A DNA stretch of 64,000 nt from Ligustrum vulgare (Eukaryota; Streptophyta; Magnoliopsida; Lamiales; Oleaceae): positions 55,264,234 to 55,328,233 of the forward strand of contig OY743174.1 in the NCBI GenBank assembly GCA_963555705.1, given 5' to 3'. Positions 23,820-33,941 of this stretch are shown here, piece after piece. A model generated the notes under the pieces. That model was not told the DNA's origin. It saw only the letters and a list, made by a program, of their open reading frames with translations, and ran no database searches. Position numbers and translations under genes: made by a program. The stretch's first letter is position 1; every line of letters begins with the position of its first letter.

Positions 23820-24050
23820 ATGTCTGCCTTGTGACCAGAAGAAGATTTATTGTGACCTCCAGATCCTGACTTGTGACCATCTGGTCCTGGCTTGTGACCA
23901 TCTGATCCTGGCTTGTGACCATCTGATCCTAACTTCTGACTTGTGACCAGATGATCCTGTCTTGTGATCTGATGATCTTAACTTGTGACCAGAAGACCCG
24001 TCCTTGTGACCAGAAGATTTTTCCTTGTGACCAGGAGATTTTTTCTTCTG
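23820..24050 (-). repeat. Coding Gly-His-Lys repeat containing the GTGACC motif
   Basis: Nine GTGACC copies on the plus strand, spaced 20-23 bp. On the coding strand each reads GGTCACAAG, encoding Gly-His-Lys in units such as KSSGHKD and GSDGHKP. One frameshift lies inside the tract. The motif orientation here is opposite to that in the gene's introns and 5' region. Confidence 0.9.
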
Positions 24051-25136
24051 AACTCCCTCTGAACTTGTTCCTGTATCATGCGCAAGCCTTGGTTGCACTG
24101 GTTTGTTGTATGGCACCCCACTCATATAAGACATCATCATTTCCGTAGCAGAAGGATCCAAGTCGTTTACTTGAATCTTCTAATACACATTAAATGATAA
24201 AAATATGAACAAAAGCTACATATATTATATAAGACATTACGAAACAAAATAGTCACAAAAGTGAATATCAATCCTTACATTAGGATTGGATAATAATTCT
24301 GTTCCTTCCAATTTAGCAGCTAAGGGTTGCTCATCCTCTTTCCAATTCAATATGCGGGGGTACTTACTACACATCTTTTTAACCACAACTCCATCAAGAC
24401 AAGGAATAGTCTCATAAATCCACACTTGAAATGCAACGAGGAGGTCTTTTAATCTATAATGACTATTCATTTTCACCAAACCTTCCCTCAAAGAAGTTAC
24501 GGTGCTCTTAAACAAGTGCTTGGCCCAAGAGAAATTGTTCATCAAATCAAAATCTTCAACAAGAACAAACAGGTAATGGTCAATGACCTTTTTGTATGAT
24601 GTCGATAACAAAAAAGACGTAATGAAGTACAAAATCCCAAGTCTAACGATATCTATATCTGGAATAGCAGGAGCTGTAATGAACACATCTCGAACGTCTT
24701 CGTTGGTCACAACTTTGAACTTGCTGAAATATGTTTCCTTCAATTTTGATGGAATGGATTCAAATTTCTTTCTATCATCATTACCGACTTGTCCAAGACC
24801 AGTGACTAAACAAAACTCCGACAATGAAAACCTAACAAATCGTCCGGAAATGTTGAACCACATCTCATCTTCATCGGGATAATTGACCTGCCTCAGCAAA
24901 AAATAGTATTAATTGTGGTTGAACCACAATTTCATGAGTGTGCATGAAGTGCGAGAAACAAGTCCTCGAGAATATCTCTCGCTGGGCATCACTGAATTTT
25001 GTTACAATATTTGTTAGTACCCCCTTTGTGAAATTCGTTGTAATCTTCCCTGGAAACCAAAGGTCTGGAGGAATAATGAACTTCCAATGCTGCATTATTT
25101 TAAAACATAAATTGTATATTAAAGTCTAGAAATACA

Positions 25137-25715
25137 CAAATCAAATGACAGATTGATCACAAACTATCTCAAATCAAAAGAGGTCACAACTATCTCAAAT
25201 CAAAAAGAGGTCACAACTATCTCAAATCAAATGACAGATTGGTCACAAACTTGTGAATGACAAGAAACATAAACATTAGTCACATTTTTATGAAATGATT
25301 ACTCACAACACCATAATTTCGAAAGGTCACAAGATCAAAACTATAACAATGCTCAATCCTATAATAAGACATGATCAGTTTCTAAACACACATCCTATGC
25401 TTAAAATATTGTGACTGTGATTGGTCACAAATTTATACAGTGACGAGTCACATAAGGTAAATTGGAGGTCACAAAATCAAAACTACAACTCAACAGAGGT
25501 CACAACTATCTCAAATCAAATGACAGATTGGTCACAAACTTGTGAATGGCAAGAAACATGAACATTAGTCACATTTTTATCAAAAGATTACTGTAAAATA
25601 TTTGTGACTGTGAATGGCAAGAAACATGAACATTGGTCATAAATTTGTGACTGTGATTGGTCACAAATTTATAAAGTGACGAGTCACAGAAGGTAAATTG
25701 GAGGTCACAAAATCA
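25137..25715 (-). repeat. GTGACC cluster in first intron of the DUF1985/Ulp1 gene
   Basis: About ten GGTCAC copies on the plus strand (GTGACC in the gene's sense), in units such as GAGGTCACAACTATCTCAAA and ATTGGTCACAAACTTGTGAA, some repeated as blocks of 100-200 bp. Confidence 0.92.
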
Positions 25716-26309
25716 AAACTACAAACAATAATCATTTCAAAATCAAATAGAATCAATTCCTAAACACCCTCATTCAAAAATAAATAGAAATACCTTCTTC
25801 GACAATATCAATCCCGACACAGCAGATTTCGATTTTTTTGATGAAGTTTCTTCATGCATTATAGGCATCTTCCTGTTATCTCTTCTTTTCCCATGCTCAT
25901 CCTCCTTCTTCGACGGATCAACAGTCCTCGATCGAACCATTTTATAGATTTTTTACTGTAAAATATGTTTCACAATCAAACGTATACAATGTCTAAATTT
26001 CTGGTACTGAGGTCGAAAATAATGGCGAGCGACGTGAAGTTGAACGCCGAGCGACGTGGGGAGACGGCGAGCGGCGTGGAAGGTTTACGGGAGACGTGAT
26101 GACGAGCGACGTGAGGAGACAGGGTTGCTCAGAGATGGCGGTTTCAAAGTGAACGTGTGTGATAGATACGTCCGTTTTACTGAATAAAAATTATCTAAAT
26201 AAAAGTTTTAAAAAATTAAAAAAAAAAAAACCTGATTTTTGAAAAGATATGGACAAAATTTGAATGATGAAATTACAACTTAATAAACATGGGAGGGTGT
26301 AATTTCCAC

Positions 26310-26318
26310 TTTATTTGA
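26310..26318 (+). repeat. 9-bp target-site duplication of the MULE (right)
   Basis: TTTATTTGA, identical to 15022-15030. Confidence 0.88.
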
Positions 26319-26339
26319 TTGATTGAACAAAATTAAGGT

Positions 26340-26465
26340 TAAGGATCTGTTTGATAGACTTGTTTATAAATAATTTATTTTCATAAATTACTCTTTAATT
26401 GCACATTTTTTTCTAAATTATTTTTTCAATCATATATTTCACCTAACAATAAATTCTTTGCTTAT
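26340..26465. mobile_element. MITE-like AT-rich sequence
   Basis: GGATCTGTTTGATAGACTTG followed by TTTTCAATCATATATTTCACC resembles sequences near 30850-31003 and 48885-48985, indicating a shared MITE family. Ends not settled. Confidence 0.4.
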
Positions 26466-26469
26466 ATAT

Positions 26470-27299
26470 TATATATAAAAAAAAGAAAAAAAGAAAAGTT
26501 GCCTAACATGGCAACCGTTGGTAATTTCTTTCCCTCAATTCACCATTTTCACATAATTCACCAGCGAACCCTCGAAAGTTTATAATATGCATTGTGCCAC
26601 TCCTTTTCGATAAAAACTAGTATAATCCCAGGGACAAGGATCCAGCGCCTCTTTCTCAATCATCAAGATCAAGTAGAAAATTTGATCTCTGCATAAAAAG
26701 TAAGAAGATTCTTCCTACTTATTGTGTATGTTTTTCCTTTTTTTTTTTTTTTAGACTAAGTAGTATGTGGTTTATAATGATGCCTTTTTTATGATAAATC
26801 GGTTAAATGACAATTCTTTTATTCGAGCGAATGTGGGGTAGAATAATACGAATATGAGTATTTGATCTGCTTCATGAGTTTTATTTTATTTTGGTTTCCT
26901 CATCTGGAGGTGATTTTTTAGGGTTTTGGTTTATGTGTTGGGATATGCGATTATTAATAATCCGAAATGATTTTGATTCTAAATTTGGATTTTTATTATT
27001 TAACTGATGGAAAATACCCGCAATCTCCTTACCAGAGGGACCATCATAAGGTGGAAGTGCCAGTGCTTTCGTCCTACTGACTAAGGAGTCTGTGGGTCTC
27101 TGCCGTCTGACTTGTGGTTTCCTTTTTCACCTAACCGATATTAATTTGGGAGTTATACTCTTTCCTCTTTTAGTTGGATTGCCTTAGCATCTTTAAGTTG
27201 AAAAGAGTGTTCGAAATTTGCTCAAGGAAAAATTTAATTGAAGAAAACAAGAAAAGTAATTATGGTTGATTTATTTAGGAGTTTGACCGTATGCACGTT
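26470..27299 (+). repeat. Segmental duplication, copy B: CPSF73-I leader and first intron without Copia
   Basis: Matches 3545-4027 joined to 10713-11030. It keeps the leader, the donor GCATAAAAAGTAAGAAG (about 26692-26708) and the uninterrupted intron with GGGTTTTGGTTTATGTGTTG at 26921-26940, the empty site of the Copia insertion. No CPSF73-I coding sequence follows; instead the triple-B3 gene begins about 0.6 kb further on. Confidence 0.92.
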
Positions 27300-27396
27300 T
27301 CTCATGAAGAAGGTGGTGAAATTTGTCTGCTGATGTTGTACGTTGGGTGAAGGATACCACATGCATTTTGGTCATTCCTGACAATGTGGTTTGTAG

Positions 27397-27504
27397 GCAC
27401 ATGCTCCAATCCTGAAAGCTACATGCTACATCCCATCCCGAGCACAATCCCCATGCTTAGTTGCTATCATTGAGTTTGGAACCCTGAAGACTGTCAATGA
27501 TTAA
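27397..27504 (+). other. Short unidentified open segment, possible gene relic
   Basis: After a possible acceptor (TTTGTAG) the plus strand is open for about 35 codons, reading AHAPILKATCYIPSRAQSP and ending TLKTVND before TAA. The composition looks protein-like, but I cannot assign a family. It lies in the presumed first intron of the B3 gene. Confidence 0.25.
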
Positions 27505-27909
27505 CCGGAAGAAGGTGAGGACGACAACTGATTTCTAAGATCACTTACGACTTTAGGCCTTTTATTAGTCAGTCCTAGAGCTTCCTTCATTCTTTTTATC
27601 GAACATAATGAGGCGAATAGGGTTTAACGAGTTCTAATATGCAAGTCAAGCAGTTCCGCTTTCTCAGCCTGAGAAATGTGCAAAAAAATCGTATATTGTT
27701 TCTGATTTTTGTGTCTTTATCTCAGTGAAAAGATCAAATTCCGAATCCTTTTATTTTTCATGTGATGTTATGAGCCACAAATGGACCATGACTGATACGT
27801 TCATTGAGTTGGCTATTTTTCAAAATAAATTTTCTCAGCTTGTTCAGTACCAATGATATTCTCATTTAGACTTAGTTAATATTGTGGTTCTTGTTTTATG
27901 GAATTAGGA

Positions 27910-29028
27910 ATGAAGAGGACAACATATTACAATGATGCTGCTCAGTTGCAGGATCAGTGGCCTATTAAGAAAGCACTCACCCTCTCTGATGTTGATATTA
28001 CTCATCCGTTCTTAACTTTGTCCCGGCAACAAGTTGAAACTCATATTCTTGTTTATATGACACCTCAACAGCAGGAAGATCTAAGTACCAATGGCCAAGT
28101 GGGTTTTAATACCCAAGATGATGACACTGGTGATGTGTATTTGATGAAATTGAAGTGGCGAGGGAGCTATTATAATCTCATTGGAAAATGGGGGAAAGTG
28201 GTACGAGGAAAGGGACTTGACGTTGGGCAAGAAATTAAGCTAAGGTGGTTTAATGGATGCTTACACTTCTCAGTTCCAGAACAGCAGGTTATTGCTGTTC
28301 CCCCAACTCGAATGGTTGCGGCACCCCTAGTGCAGGACCACTGGCCTATAAAAAAGGTCCTGACTTCGTCAGATGTTGATACTAATCATCCTTTTCTCCC
28401 ATTGCCGCGTAGATCCGTGGAAGATCATATTCTTGTGCATTGGGTGCCACAAGAAAGAGAAGAATTGAGAAAGGAAGAGCAGGTGTCAATAAATACACGA
28501 GATCATGATACAGGTGAAATTCATGTAATGAAATTGAAATGGCGAGGTAATTACTATAATCTCATCGGGGGCTGGGCAAATATCATTCGACAGAAAGGAC
28601 TTGGAATTGGTCAAGAAATCAGATTGCGCTGGGCAAATAATTGCTTGTACTTCTCAGTTCTAGCAGAGCAGTATGTCCCAGCAGCTTCTGGACATGATAA
28701 TTGGCCTATCAAGAAAGCACTCACATTGTCTGATGTGGATACAAACCATCCATTCCTTACTTTGCCGGGAAAAGCAGTTGAAGATCACATACTCTTCTAC
28801 TGGTCACAGCAAGCTCGGGAACAGTTAAGGAATGAACATCAAATTCGCATTAATGCTCGGGATGATGACACGGGTGATCTATATGCGATGAAGTTGAAAT
28901 GGCGCAGGAGTTACTATAATCTTATTGGGAAGTGGGGTAAAATCATTAGAGAGAAGAGACTTCAAGTAGGAAGAGAGATCAGAGTGCGCTGGGACAACGG
29001 ATGCTTGATCTTCTCAGTTCCAGAGTGA
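27910..29028 (+). CDS. Protein with three tandem DUF313-type B3 domains
   Basis: A single coding exon of 372 residues from ATG 27910, directly after an acceptor-like GAATTAG (27901-27907). An in-frame ATG at 27898 would add four residues but falls before that acceptor. Three repeats of about 105-110 residues start DQWPIKKALTLSDV, DHWPIKKVLTSSDV and DNWPIKKALTLSDV. Each continues VE.HIL, D.DTG, MKLKWR, YYNLIG.W, ...L..G.EI, RW and ends FSV. This is the B3 DNA-binding fold as in the plant DUF313-type group, so a nuclear DNA-binding protein is likely; targets are unknown. The leader probably comes from the duplicated CPSF73-I segment at 26470-27299. No stop or frameshift was seen. Confidence 0.85.
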   Translation: MKRTTYYNDAAQLQDQWPIKKALTLSDVDITHPFLTLSRQQVETHILVYMTPQQQEDLSTNGQVGFNTQDDDTGDVYLMKLKWRGSYYNLIGKWGKVVRGKGLDVGQEIKLRWFNGCLHFSVPEQQVIAVPPTRMVAAPLVQDHWPIKKVLTSSDVDTNHPFLPLPRRSVEDHILVHWVPQEREELRKEEQVSINTRDHDTGEIHVMKLKWRGNYYNLIGGWANIIRQKGLGIGQEIRLRWANNCLYFSVLAEQYVPAASGHDNWPIKKALTLSDVDTNHPFLTLPGKAVEDHILFYWSQQAREQLRNEHQIRINARDDDTGDLYAMKLKWRRSYYNLIGKWGKIIREKRLQVGREIRVRWDNGCLIFSVPE

Positions 29029-30024
29029 TGGGTTTCTTTTGTGGAGATAGGTAGAAGCATTGCCTAAGCAATTGTGATTCTTTAAATATTTGTCTCTTTT
29101 GTATGTATCATTCTCCATTTTATTTGGCTAATTCTGTAGCATGCCCTTACCACTGATCGGTTATGATGTTTGGCCTGACATTACATGCAATGTTTTATCT
29201 GGATGCTAATGATTGGCATTAGTGGTTTGCTGGAATTGATGTACAGCATTTAATTATTTGTAGAATTGTGCACATCGAATATTAATTAAGAGCAATTTGT
29301 ATCTTATTATTGTCTTTAGCGATAGTTTATCTTGTGTGATTATTTTGAATTCTTTATATCTATTTACAGGATTAACATTCCCTCATTTCGCAGGTTACTG
29401 ATTCCCAGCTATATGTATAGTAATTTCTGCTGCCATTGTTACAGTGCAAGCTTGCTGATGTTACAACTCTAGGACATTAACAGAAACAACCAGTTTCAGA
29501 GCTAAGAGATGTTGTAGAACCTGCTACATTGGTGCGTTTGCCATTGTATGATTTTCCTTTACACTTTCAGGAAAGCTAGTCTCTCTGGAATGTACAATTG
29601 GTCTTCTGGGGAAAATTGAGAAGCTGAATTGAAAATGATTAAATTTGTGGTTCTGCATTGCATCTTTAACATTTACTGTAATACGAAGAAAAAATGATGG
29701 TTAACTTTCTCAACTTCTTGCTTATTGGCTACAATTCTGCAAGTTGGGTTGAGGAGAAGAAAGAAAAACTGTAACAGTTTAAGAATGTCAATTGTGCTTG
29801 CTGATGCCTATATGTGGTTCCAACAATGAGGTTGCTGCGAACGGGTGTCGCTTTTAGAATAAAAAGAAGTTTTGTCAAAGAAATCCCATCTGCATAGAAT
29901 GAGCGGAAGGTGGACGTAAGGCAACAATTAAGCTTGAAGATCACTGATTTCAAGTCGACTCTGTCTGATTGAACTTCAGGTTGAGTTTTGCTCCAACTGA
30001 AATATTCGGTACTGCTTTTCTTTG

Positions 30025-30059
<35 letters not shown>

Positions 30060-31285
30060 CAAATGTGAAGTGAAAACCCTGTTCACTATCTGGGATCACT
30101 TTGTGCAAATGCAAATTGTATATGAATTTATATGTAGTCTGTTTTGAATTTGGATTTCTCGTGTTGGATGTTAGACTGCATAGGACTGGATAAGATCAAT
30201 AAAAGAGGAATTGAGGGGTTATGTCTATAATAATTTCAAACATGTTACCAGCAAATTAGCAATGAGGTGGAAGCGTGGTTGCGATTATGATCATTTCTCA
30301 CGGTGATATGATTAATTTCAATCGAATGATGAAAGGTGTACTAAGGAAAGATTCCTTCTTGTTTCAAGATTAAGGCCCTGTTTGGGATGACTTTTTAACA
30401 AGTCAAAAGCTACTTGTTCGACAATTTTAAAGTACTTTTATTAGTTAGAAGAGCTTTTAGATAAAGATGAATTTCTTGAAAAACACTTTCTGTGTAGAAG
30501 TTTTTAAAAATTAGTTTCCAAACAAATTAAGGTCGTTCTACTACTGGAAGCAAAGCTATAGCAAATATCGTGTCAAATAAGTCCTTAATGATATTTGCAT
30601 GTAAGATTATGTAACATCCGACTTGAAAATCAGCAAAATGAACTTACTCAACTGCATTTGACCGGGATTTTGGTTTGAAAATCCACTGCACATTGTACCA
30701 CTTTCATGGGATATTTGGCCTTACTATTGAAATTATGACTGCTGCTTGTTTGATTATTTTTTGTTCTTGGATATGCCCACAGCCTAGTGGAAAAGCTTCT
30801 TGGGTCGTGAAGTCCCCTCAAAACCGCTTATATCTGTCAAAAAACTGGAGTCCCTATTTGGAAACTTGTTTATAAAAAATATTTTTTCAAATCACTTTTT
30901 AATCGCACACATTTTTTCAAACCACTTTTCAATCACATATTTTACGTCGATAATATTACATCATATTATTTATTTATAAACAATTTTTTCAAACTATTGT
31001 ATACAGAGCCGAGGTGGAAGATGATCTGGATTGACAACTAAGTCAACAGTCAACAAGCTCCCATAATAACGAAGCAAACTAGAAATGTGTCCAAATTGGC
31101 CTAAAGTTACCTTACCACCTTCATAGTCAACGAGCTGGAGCGAAATGTCAAGTACGATTTGTTTCCGAGAGAAGCGAGTTGATTCTAACGGACGAGCTGA
31201 TTTTATGTGGCGACCTGAATTGACGAGGCGAGATGAGTTTAGTAGGCGAACTGAGATTGTCATGTCGAAGTGAAAAAGGAGGCTC

Positions 31286-31600
31286 TGTAAAATGGTCTAT
31301 TCAGTCAATTATTTGTCAGTAATCATCATATTAGTGTAATTATTTGTCAGTAGTCAGTCAGAATTGTTAAATACCGTTGTCAATCATGACTTGACGACAA
31401 GATGTATTGTAATAATTATATCTCCACCTCATGTATGACTATAAATATGAAGGGTAAATGCTCATTTATGAGGCAATTAATACAAGAAATTCTCTCAACT
31501 TTCGTCATTTCGAATTAATCTTCAGAGCTGATCGTCAGATCACCTTTGAACTGAACACTTAATCATTTCATTATAATTTCAGTTTGTTTTTTATCTGATT
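31286..31600 (+). repeat. LTR-like relic
   Basis: TATAAATATGAAGGGTAAATGCTC, shown here only by its core GACTATAAATATGAAGGG at about 31437-31454, precedes GAGGCAATTAATACAAG and a CT/A-rich segment, the arrangement of promoter and 3'-end signals in plant LTRs. No partner LTR or target duplication was found. Confidence 0.35.
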
Positions 31601-32414
31601 GTCATGTTATTTTTATTAATTTTGAAGGTTTCATCCTAAGAAACCAAGCTGGGCACTTAAGCAAATACTCCCATTAAAAAGAAAAGACATATGAAAATTC
31701 ATAACTTCAGACGATTTCTTGTTGACTAGTTTCCAACTAGGAAGTGACGTCAACACAAACCAAGGTTTAATGTTTTGCTTTGTTCATATTATCAACAATA
31801 CGTGAAATGCGTCTCAAAACATGGTATTGCATATAGGAGTTGGCTTTTAAAGATGGTTTTTTTTCCACCCCCAAGAATTTGTGGGTAAGATGTGATTGGA
31901 ATTAAGGTTATATTGAGTGCTTTTGCTTTTAGTGCTACTTCTCATATAAAGTTCATACCTAATGTCAACTTTTTTTTAAAAGTTCTTTGATCAAATAAAA
32001 TACTTTTGAAAAATTATTCAAACATGTCGCAAAGAAGCAACTTTTGACTTTATTAGAAGTCCAGTTAAATGTGAGCTTGACTCTTGTCAAGACAACGTAG
32101 GCCATTGCTAGAGCCTCAAAAAAATTCCTTTATTTTATTGAGTTGTGTCATTTTAGTCCTATAAAAAATCACAATGAAAAATAAGAACATCTTCAAGAGA
32201 TTCCCCTATTTTATAAAGAGTATCTAATGTATAATAGAGAACATTTTTAAATTTCGAGTGATTTTTTTTTTAACACTCCAACAAACTCTCTAAATTTTTG
32301 CCTCTTTATTTTGCTTTTTTCGAAGAATATTTATTAATTTTTTCAATATTTATTTTAATATATTTTTATATGTTTAAATATAATTTAAATAATAGAGTAT
32401 TGAAATATGTAAGT

Positions 32415-32560
32415 CTAATTAAAGAGCCTGCTTGGTAATGAAAAAAATGATTTTTTGGGGAATGTGTGGTTGAAGAGTGGTGGGTGCTATAAAATGTGGT
32501 TGAAAATGAGTTTAGAGGAAAAAATAGAAAAAGAATCTTGTTAGCAAACAAGACCTAAGA
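32415..32560. mobile_element. MITE-like element
   Basis: AGCCTGCTTGGTAATG at the left and TTAGCAAACAAGACC at the right are imperfect inverted termini. The interior GTGTGGTTGAAAATGAGTTT also occurs near 44500 in the COBRA-like gene's intron, showing a repeated family. Confidence 0.5.
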
Positions 32561-33941
32561 ATATAGAGTGAGTTCTACTCTTTAAATTTAGAGATTCAAA
32601 AACACTTTTTATTTAAAAATAAATAAATAATAATAACAAATATAGAGTCTATTGAAGCTTATTTTTAAATATTAGCTCTATAAAATATAGAGCATCTTGT
32701 GTTTAGAGAATCTTTTAAAGATACTCTAAAAGTTCCAAAAAATATTTAGGCACTTCATTGAATTTTTTTAAGTGATGTATATATATGTATGTGTGTGTAT
32801 ATGTATTATCATATTATTATAAGTATAACCTATTTATTTCTGAAGGGTTGAGATCTAAAAAGGAAATTTACTTTTTTAAAATCAATTTTATTATGATCTC
32901 TCATGTATATTTCAAAAGTAAAATGAGTCATTGACTCCCTAAACGAGTATTTCTTATTATTATTCTGAAAAGCTAAGGACTCCATTTCCAATGAATACTT
33001 CATCATACATGAGGTCTGAGGATGAGTTTTGGTTGATCGGAAGGAGACAAAAGTCAAAAGACGAAGTGCTTGAAATGTAAGTCATATGCTTGCACTAAAG
33101 TTTTTTTTTTTCCATAATATTTGGTCGACAAGGGTCCCTACTCCCTCCCACAAATACTTCACATGCATTGGTTTAAGGAATAAAATGGACCTACCAAGAT
33201 CTGGAAAAATAATCAAAGAAATCTTTTTCTTTGTTTTAAACTTGTAATAAAGTTTCTTTAAAATTTATAAATTACTTCTTATGAAAATTAAAAATAAGTT
33301 ATTTATTTCATAGTGACGTCTTTCATCCGCAGACGATGATTATAGATGTTAAAGAGATAACTACGCTTATAAAAGAAATTATATCTAAGATTCTCGTAAT
33401 AGTTTGTCGTCCAAGACCTCGAATTTTTTAGACAAACCCTAGTCAAATTGACCCTTATATAAGCTTTTCCAAGTTGTTTTGTCTTGAAAGAAAATTATGG
33501 ACCATTTTCCTGTTCTAGGGTTGTAAAAAGATTGGACCACTTGGCAACTTGGTGGCATACAAGGAATTTGATGCGATGAACCAAGTACAAAGCACATGCT
33601 TCATGTGTAGAATCCAAAATCTTTTGCTATATGAATCATGGATGACAGCAAGAGATAGACTGTCTTATAATATTTCTCTTTCTTGGTGAAGATTATTGTC
33701 AGAAAAACTTGTGAATAATGAATTTAGCAAGCATCACATGGAGAAAAATTATCAAACTCGCAGACTGAATCTAGTAACAAATGATTCATTATTGAATCAT
33801 ACTTCAAAAACGTCATTAGGAAAGATGGAGATGTAAAGATAAACATAATTTGTATTAGTTCAGAAAATTGATAGGTTTAATTATACATGACACAAGAATC
33901 TCACTGACCTTATTTATTTCTAAATGAGTAAGATACAAGTT

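Larger units (their letters stand above)
21473..25940 (-). pseudogene. VANC-like DUF1985 / Ulp1-family gene of the MULE, disabled
   Basis: Exons on the minus strand: 25794-25940, 24279-25089, 23690-24179, 23072-23614, 22493-22731, 22287-22407, 21721-22205, 21473-21632; junctions are GT-AG and phases agree. Order: basic Lys-rich start (MVRSRTVDPSKKEDEHGK), DUF1985 (WFNISGRFVRFSLSEF, LVTGLG), Gly-His-Lys repeats, a coiled coil (exon 4), then a C48 cysteine-peptidase-like end with HWILGKLD and HDCGVFVIKYAEYLL. DUF1985 plus Ulp1 proteins are typical cargo of VANDAL/Kaonashi-type MULEs, and VANC of Arabidopsis is an anti-silencing factor; that role here is inference. Damage: one-base frameshift in an A6 run (24898-24903), a second shift in the repeats (about 23935-23945), and an in-frame stop at 22356-22358. 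The expected catalytic Asp in YIYNSSS appears to be Asn. Confidence 0.85.
15031..26309. mobile_element. 11.3 kb Mutator-like element with MURA and DUF1985/Ulp1 genes
   Basis: Borders rest on the exact 9-bp duplication and on degenerate inverted ends of about 75 bp: left GGGAAAAATATGCG... with TTCATC and TTTCAAAAGTC; right, reverse complemented, GTGGAAATTACACC... with TTTCATC and TTTTCAAAAATC. Inside are a MURA-type transposase gene (plus, 17080-20864) and a convergent DUF1985/coiled-coil/Ulp1 gene (minus, 21473-25940). Non-coding parts are packed with the motif GTGACC. This combination is known from plant MULE groups such as VANDAL and Kaonashi-type elements. Both genes are disabled and a foreign 1.1 kb element sits in the transposase, so the copy is not autonomous now. 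It lies between CPSF73-I and the duplicated CPSF73-I leader. Confidence 0.9.
29029..33941. other. Intergenic stretch with repeat relics
   Basis: Just after the B3 gene a possible 3'UTR continuation occurs near 29395 (acceptor TTCGCAG). A poly-T run lies at about 30029-30058. MITE-like GTTTGG-ended pieces lie near 30375-30530, 30850-31003 and 32415-32560. I see no convincing coding region; the longest frames are short and AT-driven. Confidence 0.6.
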
